From NCBI GenBank assembly GCA_964036045.1, contig OZ038386.1, positions 12,687,613 through 12,751,612 on the forward strand: a stretch of DNA of 64,000 nt, in the 5' to 3' direction. How positions within the stretch are numbered: the first letter of the stretch is position 1; the number at the start of each line of letters is the position of its first letter. The position numbers were made by a program, and so were the translations under genes. The DNA is from Eutreptiella sp. 'Long Island Sound 2002' (taxonomy: Eukaryota > Euglenozoa > Euglenophyceae > Eutreptiales > Eutreptiaceae). Shown here one piece after another: positions 44,511-56,640 of the stretch. The notes beneath the pieces were generated by a model. The model did not search any database, was not told the DNA's origin, and was given only the letters and a program-made list of their open reading frames with translations.

Positions 44511-47276
44511 CTACCGTGGAGGGCGAAGGGGTGGGGGGGGGGGAGGAGAATGTGGCGGACACAAGAGCGACGCGATGGGCGTTGCGCCCGGCGTGGTGTG
44601 GCGCCGTCTAGCCCGGCCCGGTCGGGGCAGCCGTATCCGGTGCGTCCGGTGGAATCGGTCCCGGGGAGTTGTGAAGTGCCAGCCATGGAGGCATTAGTCT
44701 GGTGTCTGGTGTCTGCTGTGCCCGGAACCGGAAGCCCTGTGTTATTGAACACCCTTAGTGTGCTTCGGTGAGTAACGGTTCCTATCATCCATACCCCATC
44801 CCATGATGTAGCTGCGTGCTCACTAGCGACGCGGACATTTTCCCAACCCCTCCAGTTGCCAAAATGCAACCATTATCTCTGCTGTTGTTGAACACATCCG
44901 CGTGGGGTACGCTGGCCATTGCCTTCTTTGCCACCTACCCATTCCCCACTGGCACAAATTTATCAGTTTTGGTGGGTTTCTTCGTGACAATTGCTCTCTT
45001 TTCATCGCATGTCGCCTGCTCCTTCCCTCTAAGTAAAGCGTGAATTTGGCTCAGACCACGGTACCACAACACAATTCCAACTCCCACCAGGAAAGTCGTG
45101 TCATGATGAGCCCCCCCCCCCCCATGGGCCCCGCGCTACTGACCACCCCAAGAAATCCTATTCCAATTCCAAGTGTCCCGATGGTGTCCACAATCGCAAG
45201 GTTCCCCAAGTACCGCCGCGGTATCGCCCCACGTCCGCAACTCCCCCTAAGCTACCCAGAGCTCTACAAGCCACCCCATCTAACCCCACCGTGTTCCAAC
45301 CCACCCCACGTCCTGGGTTGTGTCTAGCAAATGGCCATCGTGTCCCAAAACAATGTATGGTTCCAAGTGACCTCCAAACAGGACAAAGATGCAATGAGAC
45401 ACACCGTCCGCAATGCGACCTACACAGCCTGCCGCGTTTGCCTTTAACAAAATGTACAAAGGAATAAGGCAAGGTAACCAGCAGCCCGCACCAAACCCAT
45501 TTTGTGTTCCAATGGAGTGTCGCCTCACGGACCATTCCACTGTGCCATCTTACAACATAAAGGCCACACCTGAGGACCACAACAAATTGCGCCCACTGCA
45601 TCTGTGGGAATCTCGCTTTTGGAACGGGCAATCGCCTTGAACATGTTCTTTTTTGTGCATCCAGCAACATCGTACCCATCTCAACTCATTTGGCACCATT
45701 ACATTGGTATCATGTGTGAGTGTCAGCTGATGATGCACATGTTTGGACTCGCTGCACACCACCATTGTGCACAACCTCTCATGGGGCACCATGCACTCCC
45801 TCAAACATGGCATAACACCTACTCCAAAGTGCACATTCAACGGATTCTCACTTTCAACCCAGTCCACTGGTTGCCGCTACAAAGGTTCCTGCGTGAACAC
45901 ACATACGGAGACACCCAAACGCATCGAACAATGCCCGTGTGCAAGGGCATTTCTTGTTCGTCAAAGAATGCCTCCAAGCCAGGTCAAGTGGGTGCTTGGC
46001 CCCATGCGTCGACAGTCGGCAGATCATCACGACCCGCCAACGACCTCATCTCGGCGCTACAGCCGCACTTTGGTCTTTCCGCCGACGTGATTGTGTGCAC
46101 GCCCATGTCCTACGAGTGAGAGACCATCTTTGAATCCTGGCAACCATGCGGGTGAAAGAGACATTGAGCAGATCATGGAACTTAGCAAACGGGAGGCCCC
46201 AAACTGTCTAGATCAAAGAATCTCCCCCAAACTTAGAGACAAGCATAGCAGTGGATGAAGTTCTGTGCATGTTTTTTAGCTGTGTGCAACTCTACTATGC
46301 ACGATGGGATTGTTTGCATGTAAAACGGGCTAAAAGGCAGTCCCCTCCAACACTCCGATATTTCTTTTGGGCAAACTGCACAGTGATGCTTCTCAATGCC
46401 TCTCATGTCCTACCCTGCGCTTTCTTCCACAACCATCTTTGCCATGTCTGCTCTCTGCCATGTCTGCTTTGCCGCCTACCTTCAACGCAATTGCAGGCAC
46501 ACCTGGGAAGGACCTGTCCCTGTGTGGTATGTGCCTGTGCATAACTTACCGTGCATGAATGAGGGAATGGTTCATGCACAATTCGGCATGGTACTTATTG
46601 GCATTCAGTTGGTTATGTGGTAATTACAAGCAATTTGTTTGTCACTGCGCGTTATGGACTAGCAGACCTTGTTGGGCTTGCACTAGCAATAGTTCACATG
46701 GCTGAGGCACACTGTTCTTTATATGTTGTTTCAAATGTTGTTTCGCTGATATTGTAGTGGATGCACACCGTGAAGCTCTCAAGCAAGTGCATTGCGATTC
46801 AACCTCAGAAAAAAATGTCGCGATTCAACCTCTGGAAAAACTGTCAATCACGGCCCCCCCTAACCGCACAGATGCAGCTGTTGCAAACAAGCATATCCCA
46901 TCAACAGTCCAGCCTTTAACTACCTCCCTTCGGAGCAAGGTGCTTGACGGTGTCCTCCGTGTGTGCTATGACACCCACTTTGCGGGTTAGACTGGCTTCC
47001 GGTCGAGATGTACCTGCAGCACATGGCCCTAAAACCGCTTGCTGTGCAGGGGGCCGGGGGGCAGGGGAGCACGCCAGCAAGCAATTCCTTGTCCCATGCG
47101 TCTGTGCTGAAGCACCCTCGTCAACTGCTGTCATACAGATTCCAATCTGGGGACCGTCTTTCATCTTTGCCTACGCCCGAAGGTTTCACGCAGAAGAAGA
47201 GATCCACAAAGTGGAATCCATCAACGGAGACACTGTGAGGTCTGTGAGCACTGCATCTGCATGTTGAGTATCGAGT
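44511..47276. other. No gene recognised
   Basis: It holds a 13-base C run (45,111-45,123) and several short open frames. At 44,863-45,043 a plus-strand frame has a hydrophobic pattern (MQPLSLLLLNTSAWGTLAI and VLVGFFVTIALFSSHVAC) that could be a two-segment membrane peptide, but it is short and unsupported. Frames at 45.6-46.1 kb overlap one another and match nothing I know. Confidence 0.35.
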
Positions 47277-47940
47277 CGTAGCTGCTGTTGTTTGATGCAT
47301 TTTGGTACAGATGTTTGTATACAACTGAGAGCGGCATACCCTTCCTCCCCTAAAATCATTTGCTTTCAAGCAGCCAAAAGTATCACCTACATTCTGGGCG
47401 CGTTCATGACAAGAATGGAGGATCTGCAGCAGAGTCAAGCTATCCAGCTCAATAAAATGGCAGGGGTGCAGCGGGGCGCAAGAGGGCTCACGCGCCGGAT
47501 GTTAGGGGGGCTCACTTTGATGGTTGCTCGAAGCACGGGCTACGGGGCATAGAGTGGATAGGGGTAGCGATGTGCAAGGTGCCCATTGTCCACCAACGGG
47601 TGCACCTCGGGGCACAGGGGACGGCAGTGGGGGAGGACTTCTTGAAGAGATGCGGTTTTTTGCGCAAGAACCCTAATGGCACCAACACATCTAGGCTCCT
47701 CTTCCATTTCCACTCGCCACAACTCTATTGGGGCCCTTTTGGCTGTTTACCCTGCCCAAATATATATCACTTGCGATGTTGGAGTGTTTTGTGCAACATG
47801 CCTTGTTGCAACACGATGGACCACAAGCAACATCATTCCGCTCCTGGGGCTCCAAGCACCTCATGCAAGCATTGCACCTATGGGGCAAAAATTCCATGAA
47901 TGTAAGCAATTTGGCCTTGACCGGTGGTATCCATGAACTA
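47277..47940 (+). mobile_element. Diverged repeat element, forward copy
   Basis: It is homologous in inverted orientation to 48,560-49,135. Shared landmarks in order are GCTTTCAAGCAGCCAAAA, AGCTCAATAAAATGGC(A/C)GGGG, CGTGCAAGGTGC-like, ATATATATCACTTGCGATG-like and AAGCAATTTGGCCT. The first 60-100 bases also match a direct copy at 47,963-48,050 (TGTATGCAACT-type motif). Plus-strand peptides such as IQLNKMAGVQRGARG and QLYWGPFGCLPCPNIYHLRC have counterparts in the other copy. A dispersed, once possibly coding element of unknown type. Confidence 0.65.
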
Positions 47941-48559
47941 TCTAAAGGTGGAGTCGCAAGCTGTAGCTGCTTTTTTTAAATGTATTTTCCTACGGATCTT
48001 TGTATGCAACTCATATTGCCCTATTGTCCTGAACCAAACTCCGTTGTTTGCCTCGACTGTGGCAATTTGAAGAGTGGGAACCGTCCTACACATCAACATA
48101 TCCGTCATAAACGCCGCGAAGAAGGTCTTTGGCTATTGCTGGTGCCAATGCCCCTATCGACCTGCAAGCTTGCTGTATGCACGTGTATGTATGCACATGG
48201 GCATGGACAAGCATGGAATACAAATCCGATCAGTCGGATTACTTACTAAAATGGTGTGCCCTTCTATCTCAGGATATCGGAAGACAACTACATTGGAGCG
48301 GAGCTTCGCAAACAACCACAACCGTGGTATGTCAATGGAATCTTGTTACCTTGGATGCCAATCCATTGGTTTAGGGTCCTCATTGCTAGTTAGTCACATA
48401 GAAGGCTTGAAACTAGCAACCACATTTCCCCATACACTAGGTTGAACATAAACCGTAGTTCCGAGGTGACCCTTTTGATCATGGTTGCGGCTTGTGTTCT
48501 TTTTTGGTGGTGTTAGAGCTCAATGTCATAGTTCCCCTCTTTTCTTAGAGTTCTTGCCA
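47941..48559. other. Spacer between the inverted element copies
   Basis: It contains a partial direct copy of the element's start (47,963-48,050) and otherwise no recognised gene. Overlapping short frames only. Confidence 0.4.
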
Positions 48560-49135
48560 GGCCAAATTGCTTACATGCACAGCATGTTTGCCTCATAGTT
48601 GTATTGATCGCATGAGGTGCATGGAGCCCTAGGAACGGATTGACATTGCTTGTGGTCCCTCAAGTGCGGCGAGGGATGTTGCACAAAACATGAGCAACAT
48701 CGCAAGTGATATATACTTTGGCCGGCAGAACAAAGAAAAGGGCCCCTGTAGAGCTGAAGAAAGGGGAAATCGAAGAGCGGCCTAGATGCGTGGGGGCAAT
48801 TACGCTTGTTGCGCAAAATACCGTGTCTCTTCACGAAGCCCCATCCTTTCCCCGCCGCCACTCGCGGTACAGAAGGGGCGCCCGTTGGTGCACAATGGAG
48901 CACCTTGCACGTCGCTGCAACCATCCATTTTGTGCGCCACAGCGTGTGGCCCCAGCGACCGAAAAAGTACCCCACCGAATGACCGGCGCCCTAACTACCC
49001 TTATGCCTCGCGGCACCCCGGCCATTTTATTGAGCTCGATTACTAAAGTCCTATGAAGATCCAACATTCTTGGTGAAAACCTTGAAACTGCAGCTGATAA
49101 TTTTGGCTGCTTGAAAGCACACAGAATTTCGTTTG
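48560..49135 (-). mobile_element. Diverged repeat element, inverted copy
   Basis: Read on the minus strand it reproduces the order of the forward copy at an estimated 70-80% identity. Peptides IELNKMAGVPRGIRV, QLYRGPFLCSAGQSIYHLRC and DHKQCQSVPRAPCTSC parallel IQLNKMAGVQRGARG, QLYWGPFGCLPCPNIYHLRC and DHKQHHSAPGAPSTSC in the other copy. Stops and frame changes occur in both, so neither looks functional. About 620 bp separate the two arms. Confidence 0.65.
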
Positions 49136-50391
49136 GTCGCCGAGCCATTCCACCCCCCTAGGCTGCGGGACCAGGGTGTGATGTCCCCGTATTTGACCAT
49201 CACTACATGTCGGTTCATCCCCTACAATTCTTGTTGTTTGGGGATCCCAAGTATCTCCACCCACCGGGGTGGTGATGGTGTAGGGGGAAGTTGCTAAAGA
49301 GAGCAACGGGACGTGCCTCCTTAAGCTCTTGACGGCGCTTCCGTGGTGCCTTGAGTTGGAAGGTCTAAAGAACATGCATAGGTTCAAATCAATCATTATG
49401 TGATAGCCAAGATTGGCATCAAGTAACACGCATGAAGTACTCAACTAGGGCACTCCATCCAACTGAATACTTGATGTGCTTTTCGCTTTTGCCCCATTGT
49501 GTACTTCCGAATACTTTTTTTCGGCCTACCCACAAGTCCAAGATCCGGGTAAATCCCGCATAGGCCCTTACGGAGACCATCCAGCGGCAAGGGCAGTCGG
49601 GGCCGAACCAAGAGCTGGGTGCCGACATGGTGCCCGGGGGCCAAGAAGACGAGGACATCTCAGACGCGGCACACGGGACAGAGACCAAAGCCAAGGAGGC
49701 CACTGCAGTGGGTACCACTCAATTGCAGCGGAGAAAACCAGCTTTTGTGCAACGTATCGGTTCCCTCTTTGTGTTGCTCTTGTATAACACCTTTGTTCCA
49801 CCACTTGGTGAGCATATGGACACGAATAGATAGCCCTTGAGCTAAAGCTACCTTTGGCACCTCTTTTTCGTACTCGCTTTTTTTCACGGTATTAGTGGTG
49901 TTGCGACTGTTTGATTGCGCCCGAGGTGTGACATACTACGGACTCCAACACACTTGTGCATTAACCACAGGACTTCGGCATGGTTGGGCACTCTTCATTA
50001 TAGGTTTGGAGACATTGAGACACCCGACGCAAAAGTGAGCAGCAACTTGCCCAGCTGCAGGTTGACCTGTCTTCGAGATAATTAATGTTGTTGCGGTGTG
50101 AGAGTGCATAGTATGCAACCACCGGTCAAGGGAACGCTTTGCTTCTCAAAGATACTATCACGAAGCCTTTTGTTTGTATCTTAGATAAGAAACCACCGTC
50201 AGTGGGCAAAGAACACCACGCCGATTAAGAACTATCGAAAGCACAGGATACAATGCAAGAAAAACAGTGACTCATCCGAGGAAGAAGGTGCTTCATTACT
50301 TTGGAAATTTTCTCACATAATGTTGAATTTGGAGTGATGTATGTACGCATTCAATCAAATCAAATACCTTTTGACCTGCTCTTGCGCTTTC
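49136..50391. other. No gene recognised
   Basis: Overlapping short frames occur on both strands around 49,430-49,890, none with a recognisable motif. No repeats of note were seen. Confidence 0.35.
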
Positions 50392-50392
50392 A

Positions 50393-50923
50393 GCTTATTT
50401 CCTGGACGTTGTTGACTCAGATGGGCCATTCGAAGGAATGTTGAAGAAAGATGTGAACACTTGGATAGATAACTTTGATGACGAGAGCGGGGATGCATGG
50501 AGCGGGGATGCAAAGGTGGAAGGAGAATGATCGGGTTCACAATGGTTGCCGGCATACGATTGTCATGATGGTCTTGATGACCCTCAGCCACATCTCCAAC
50601 CCCAACCGCCCGTAGTCGATGGCATCGTTTCTATTAGTGTGCTGCTAGCCCGGGCAGCGGTGGATGACGCAGGAACGGCGCTCTAGGACCGTGAGAGCAA
50701 GCTTCCGTGCGCGCGGAGGGTGGTGTGCCAACGTTGGGACGGGCTACGAAGCGGGGACGTGGGGCGTGAGGAGGTAAATAGGGCGATACGACACATGATT
50801 AGCAACATGTGGCACAACATGGCAGCGCTTGAAGCCATGGAGCGCGCAGAACAGTCCATGCACAATTCACAGGTAGACGTGCGCCCTATGAGCACTCTGG
50901 GCACTACACATCCTGCACTTTAA
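50393..50923 (+). pseudogene. Possible broken exon, acidic then helical
   Basis: Behind a good acceptor (GCTCTTGCGCTTTCAG, to 50,392) the frame reads YFLDVVDSDGPFEGMLKK and WIDNFDDESGDAWSGDAK. After TGA (50,525-50,527) it reads HDGLDDPQPHLQPQPPVVDG and, after TAG (50,684-50,686), EEVNRAIRHMISNMWHNMAA to TAA at 50,923. The consistent frame across about 530 bases with only two stops suggests a decayed gene. No family recognised. Confidence 0.3.
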
Positions 50924-50989
50924 CGTTCTGTGATCTTCAAGCCTTATGCATGTGCAGTTGTGCCTACCTTAATGGAAATGAATACCATA

Positions 50990-51013
50990 ACACACACACA
51001 CACACACACACAC
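50990..51013. repeat. (AC)12 microsatellite
   Basis: Twelve uninterrupted AC dinucleotides. Confidence 0.95.
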
Positions 51014-51109
51014 TTGACAGATCACCCAATGAACCTCGAATGGAAGAAAGAGAATGATAAGAAGAAGGTAAGGCTGTGTTGTTGCAAAGACAACGCCACT
51101 CGCGCATGA

Positions 51110-51652
51110 ATGTTTTTGTGGGAATCACTTGGTTTTGGCGGTTCCTTCAAATTAAGCACCGGGCCTGCTAACAAGCCGTTCTGTCAAGTATGGCTCCGCA
51201 AGTTCCCTACTAGTGCTGTGTCTAAGAGTATATGGTTGCCCTATTGCTGTCGTGGGACCGCCAAAAGCTGTGCAACAGCGGGAGCTGTCAGCGCTACTTT
51301 TGTGTTGAAAGGCGGAAATGCAACGTTGCAAGATAGAGCAGCCGAACGATCCGCCTCGATCATTTGTGATTGTGGAAAGCGACCTAGTCACTTGGAGTGT
51401 CCATGTGGGCCTTTCCCCACCCTCAGCTTTGTCCAACACCTTCCCCGCAGTTCACCGGGTCGAACATTCTGTTTCGTTCCCGTTCTAGTATCTTGCCTTG
51501 GTAGGCCAGTTTTGGGGAGATTTGGAAGGCCTATTGGAGTCTTATTAGTGAGCCTCCGTCCAGTAATCCATGGTCGCATCAAGCACCAAAATGTGCTCTT
51601 CAATGATGTCAACTTCCATAGCCCGCCTTTGGTACACGCAGCACCGGCGTAA
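51110..51652 (+). CDS. Hypothetical 180-residue frame
   Basis: An ATG-initiated frame (MFLWESLGFGGSFKLSTG) with a Cys-rich patch (IICDCGKRPSHLECPCGPF). Minus-strand frames overlap it, and no family similarity is evident. It could be chance in this composition. Confidence 0.2.
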   Translation: MFLWESLGFGGSFKLSTGPANKPFCQVWLRKFPTSAVSKSIWLPYCCRGTAKSCATAGAVSATFVLKGGNATLQDRAAERSASIICDCGKRPSHLECPCGPFPTLSFVQHLPRSSPGRTFCFVPVLVSCLGRPVLGRFGRPIGVLLVSLRPVIHGRIKHQNVLFNDVNFHSPPLVHAAPA

Positions 51653-54600
51653 AAACGAGTTTGCCTCCACTTTGGCTCCAACCCAAAAGCTGTGACGGAT
51701 GCCGGATATCATAAGATCCGGTGACTCAAACTTTTAAAATCACCTCTTTCGCTGTTACAGCGCTGCCGAAAAATCACAGGCTACCTTTGGCGCAACTTTT
51801 GCCGTATGTTGTGCTCCGCTAGGCCAACACGGCGAAGGATCTTGCAACATCCTCAAATCCTACGATCCGCCAAATCAAACATCTTGAGGCAGCTCTTCGA
51901 AACTTTGAACCTCGGCCGACACCATCATTTGTTGGCCCTCTCAGGGGCCCATATGTGGGCGAACATTCTCGTGGGTCCGAGAGGCTAACCACTAAAACAA
52001 AAACCTCCCCCTTGTTGTTTTGTGGGCCCACACATGGGGACAAAGTAGTTATCTAGCGACTTCTTTCTTTGGGCCCTCGAACCCCAACACGGGCTTCCAT
52101 GGAATTCCATGTTGCTCGTCACTTGACATCCCATAGACACCATACCTTGAGGTAACAGGAATTGGACCACCTTAGAAGCAATTGGAGTATGTTGGCTTCA
52201 TCGTTAGCCACAGTAGATGATTGCGTTGGGCTTTGGGAGAGAATTTTACAATTGAAAGTTGGTCAATTGCAAAGGAAATTTGTGCCTTCTAGTATGGCTT
52301 CAGGATATCGAGGGAAGGTAGACAACCTTAAAGCCAAAATCGCTTTGCTCATGCGCATTCAAGTCTATGAAGCACACTGTGCACCAAAGGGCTTCACTGC
52401 TCTGGAAAAAGGTTTCAACCGCAGGTAAAAGTGCACACATCTTTTTCACAAAGATGTACTTACTGTACAACGTGCATTCTAAACAATCGGCAGAAGAGTG
52501 GAAAAGAAAGGCCGTTGTGAACACAGTTGCATAAATCAACATGCATGGGCAAACTTGGAGGTTTCATGTGATGCGTGCTAGAAGAGATGCTCGTCAAGGG
52601 TAGTTGGAAGATGGCTCCAAGAAACGTGCAATGCCAAACTACAAAAAAGAGGATGATAGTGCGTGCAAAAAGTATGTGCATGTTGTTACATGGCACTACA
52701 GCATGTTACGGACCCGTGTCATTGTATTCCAGAACGTGAGTGGAATTGAAACTTGATGTTTAAGCGAGTCCACTTTTTTTTCGTTGCTAGCCATCATCCT
52801 CATTGCATATTTGAAACCTTCAAGCGGAACGTCATCAGTTGCTATGCCAATGCTCAAACAGAATTTTGCAAATGTACCACTCACCAAGAGAACATCTTCC
52901 TAGATGACCATGGGGATAGCATTAGGACGGCAACCGATAGCAAGGTGGGCGGGGACGTTCTCTTTGATACACACATGTATTGCGCTACCTGCCTATGCTT
53001 AGCAAATTGTGCCGTAGGGATGGCAACCACAAAATTGGGTTTCTAATCCCTTTGTTGTGCTTACACAATCCTTTAAGAGCCGATCCAATCGCACGGAACC
53101 AGAAGATGTCATTGGATTACTTGTTAGGGGTAGTGAAAATTTCTTTTGACCAATATTTGGAGACATTGAGGCCAACACGTATGACTCCCACCATCTTCAT
53201 TGCGACACACCTATGCAAAACTTATCTTACATGGCGCAACGCTTCTTGGAATGTTGCCCTTGGAGTACACTTACGTAATTTGCTGTCAAAAAGGTGCGGT
53301 TGATCCTTCAAAGGCGAACAGTAGACGGCAATTTCCCATACAACAGTTCAAATGAACGTTCAAGAAACTTCATTTGTCAACAATCGAAGGACAAACTATG
53401 GTGAGGCTTGCTCAAAAGTGGATAAATTAGCCGACATGAAAGCTTGGAAGCAATATTTGTGTGTTTGCCAACCAGGGTCTTCTTAATTTGTAGAAATCAT
53501 TAGACGGTCTTTTGGTCTTCCGCCCCAAGCAATTTGGTTGGTTCAAAGATGCACAAAAAATTTTGTGTGTTGCACGGTGGCCCCATTGTTGAGTGCGTCC
53601 CCCTAATGTCACGCACCACGAACCCGCGCTTCCTAAGCAAGTGGCAACCATGTACAAGGAGGCACTTGCTAGGGAGGGACAACATTGACATTTTTTTGAT
53701 GAGCATTTTCGTGTGTGTATATTCGTCATAACTACGGAATGGTGTAGTCACCAACAACATGGAGAACGCAACGGACCAATCTATGGGATTCATGCATGCA
53801 ACACCATGTATTAGGCAAGTGTAATTATGCATCCCGTTTGGTTCGTAGAGGATTGGAAGGGTGCTTTCGTTGGAGTGATACAAAAATCCAACATTGGTGA
53901 ATATGGGGATTAGCTTTGAACGCCTATTGATGGAAGGTCTCAGTCAAGATGATCACGTTGCCCGGTTGTTGTTGTGACAGTATCTTCGGGCTACATTACC
54001 ATTGGCAGCGTAGGACATTGTGCTCTATCGCAGCAAAACATGGATGCGAGAAAGAGCACTTTGTTGCAACTAGCAAAAACAATGGCAATGAAAACCATGT
54101 TGACCAACGTAAAGTGGTTTGCTCTTTGTCGTTTCAGGGCACATATGGGAGCCCAAAGAAAAAAATTGCGATAGCCATTCCTTTTGGGTGTGATCATTGA
54201 ACAATCATGGTCCCTTGTCACAGAGATCTTTTCCAATCTTGCAATAGTTGCCTCGGTAGAACTATTTCGGAATGCGCAAAGCAAAAGGCATCTTCTAAAA
54301 ATTTTGCAATCTACCCCCATGTTTAAGTGCAATATCTCCCACTCATTATATTGGAGAAGTACAGCCACTACACACCAACAACCAACATGACAACAAAATC
54401 ATTCTTCATTATATTCAAAATTCCTTCACAAAAACAACCAAAAAATGTGCAAATAAGAACCCATTAATTGTATCCAACCAATCTACATGAAGCCAAGTCC
54501 CAACGTCAAATTGTTTGCCCTTACAAGCACAATGCCTATCCGCGGCCGCAAGATCCAAAGTACTCGGGCTTGGTCGGTCATCACCCCCCCCCTCCCCCAC

Positions 54601-54889
54601 GCAAACTCTTATTCATCCCTTCACCAACTCCCATAGTGGGGTATTCGGTTACCACCTGCAAAGTGAGACAGAATGACACACAATTTCAACGTGATTGTTT
54701 GTGGTTTAGTCATTCCATATGTAGCATCCCGCCAAAAGGATGGTTGGTGTAGTAGTGCGGCCTCGAAATGAGCGAGGTACGACATGTTGTTGTTGTTGAC
54801 GTCATTGTTGTTCTTTGTGGTAGGTGTCTTGCAAAGAAATTCGGGTAGGGATTGCCAAAGTGGTTTGATACCGATGATAGGGCACACAG
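51653..54889. other. Mostly unannotated; scattered short frames
   Basis: Apart from the small helical frame at 52.2 kb I see only short overlapping frames. A minus-strand piece (52,887-52,696, FAKFCLSIGIATDDVPLEGF) faintly resembles the N-terminal helix of hAT transposases. No element ends were recognised. Confidence 0.3.
52189..52428 (+). CDS. Hypothetical 79-residue helical frame
   Basis: ATG-initiated, mostly predicted helix with alternating hydrophobic and basic residues (WERILQLKVGQLQRKFV and KVDNLKAKIALLMRIQV). No family recognised. A transposon fragment is possible, since degraded transposase-like peptides lie on the minus strand within 0.3-3 kb. Confidence 0.25.
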   Translation: MLASSLATVDDCVGLWERILQLKVGQLQRKFVPSSMASGYRGKVDNLKAKIALLMRIQVYEAHCAPKGFTALEKGFNRR

Positions 54890-55271
54890 CTACTCTTTGT
54901 AATGAGCAGAGGGATCAGCCAAGAAACATGCCCCTCTCTTGGTGTGGTCGAAAAGCTTATTCCTTAGAAATGAGACACTTAATGTTTTTGCCGGTTGAGA
55001 TGGGAGTATTTTGGTGATTTTGAGAGCGAGTGTGTCATTATGGACGGAACATGCTCGAAATAGAGGTGGAACCATGTCTAGCGACGCGAGTATTGGTCAA
55101 CAATATGTTGGACGAGGCACAATCAACCACAATATTCACAATCATTCCATGGTGGACACCACCGATGCACTTTTCCGGGATCTGTGTCTTTGAACCGAAA
55201 GAGGATTCAAAGACTCCACGGGTGGTGGAATGTCGCTTGAAGAATGCAAATTTTACATTTGTTCTAGTCAT
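54890..55271 (-). pseudogene. Possible hAT-type transposase remnant (DUF659-like)
   Basis: On the minus strand one frame gives IVNIVVDCASSNILLTNTRV, resembling the VV(Q/N)(I/V)VTDNASN strand of hAT transposases. The next frame gives PPLFRACSVHNDTLALKITK, resembling the following W/F..C..H.L(N/D)L.L..I.K motif. The two motifs are in the right order and near the right spacing but in different frames with stops. The catalytic D position reads VVDC rather than VTDN. Low-confidence call. Confidence 0.28.
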
Positions 55272-55789
55272 AGCTACATCACTTCAAAGCTCTGCCCATA
55301 AAACATGGATAAGGGTTGCATCATGTTTGTGCTTGTTTAAAATCAACATAAAGATACCGACCGTTCTTTGACACAAGGTGCAAGACCCCTATCATCGCCG
55401 AAAGCATAAAGCAACATCTTTGGCAACCGGAAGCCGGCATATCCTGCCAACTTTGGTACATGTGATAGATCGGATTGAATTCGGCGTTCTCGAGGGATCT
55501 TGTTTGGAAAATACCCGGAGGGCTAGGAAAGAATATGGCACTAGTTGATTTCCTTTTGCAAATCTACAGAGATGAGATAATTTATGAAGAGGTGTCGCGG
55601 GAATCCACCCCTAGCCAATTTGCACAAACATCCCAACGGCCCAAATAAATTCTTGGTATGTAGGCGCAATGCTAGAATGCCATAGGACCTCGTTAGCTCT
55701 TTGTGTGTGGAAGTTGTGCTTTTGTAGGTGTGGGTGTGGGTAGGTGGGCGTATGTGTGGGTGTGTAGATGCCGTGCATCAAAATCAGAA
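55272..55789. other. No gene recognised
   Basis: Nothing beyond short frames, until the GGTGTGGGTGTGGGTAGG-like GT-rich stretch at about 55,725-55,770 that precedes the satellite. Confidence 0.4.
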
Positions 55790-56640
55790 GTGGCTACCTC
55801 CCACTTGCTATCTTGCGGGTCCAAATGTGGGCGGACTGGTTGAAGAAGCCTTGCCTTCTCAACATTCTCCACCGCCGAGCACGAGAGGAAAATGAGAGCA
55901 CGCTGCTTGACGCGTGTTTTCTCGAAGGCCCACGTATGGGCACACTGGCTACATAACCCTTTCCGTCTCAGGGGTCTCTCCACTGCTGAGCACGGGGTGC
56001 AATCAAAAGTGGCCAAGCAACAACCGTCTAGGTAGCCCACATGTGTGTGGGCGAAGTGGCTACAAAACCCCACCTTCTCACAGATCACTGAGTGCGGGGA
56101 GAAGATCACGTGTGGTTTCCTAATGGCCGTTTTGGGGGCCTACATGTGGGCGACACGGTGTTACGCCTCCCTCATTGGGGGTCCCAATTGCTCAACGCAG
56201 GGAAAAATGAGTGGATACCTCCAAGTGCTATCTTGGGCGCGCAAATGTGGGCGGAGTAGCCATATAAGCCCTACCTTCTGAAGATTCCCCAGCGCTTAGC
56301 ACGGGAGAAAAAATAGAGCAGTCTACTTAACCCATGAATTCTCAGTGGCCCGGATGTGGGCACAATGGCTACATAACCCTTCCCTTCTCGAGGGTCCCCA
56401 GTGCTCAGCACGGGCAGAAACCAGAAGTGGCTAACCTACAGCCGTATGAGGATCCCACATGTAGGCGAAGTGGCTACATAAAGCCTTCCCTCCGATGGGT
56501 TCCCAGTGAATAAGGCACGGTCAAAACCACATGTGGCTACCTAGCAGCCATCTCGGGGGCAAACGTATTTGCACAACATCTACATCAGAGACTCCACATA
56601 GAAGCAAAATCAGAAATGGCTGAAAGCGGGGCGTATAACC
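55790..56640. repeat. Degenerate ~107-bp satellite, left block
   Basis: About eight units each contain CATGTGGGCG..GTGGCTACATAA, CCTTCTC..GGGTCCCC, AG(C/T)GCTCAGCACGGG and A(A/T)CAGAAGTGGCTACCT in that order. Units are strongly diverged from each other. The same satellite resumes at 62.16 kb and runs past the window end. Confidence 0.85.

Noticed and set aside
44863-45043. Small membrane protein (MQPLSLLLLNTSAWG...)
   Set aside because: Only about 60 residues, overlapped by other frames, no homologue recognised; hydrophobic runs of this size occur by chance in this composition.
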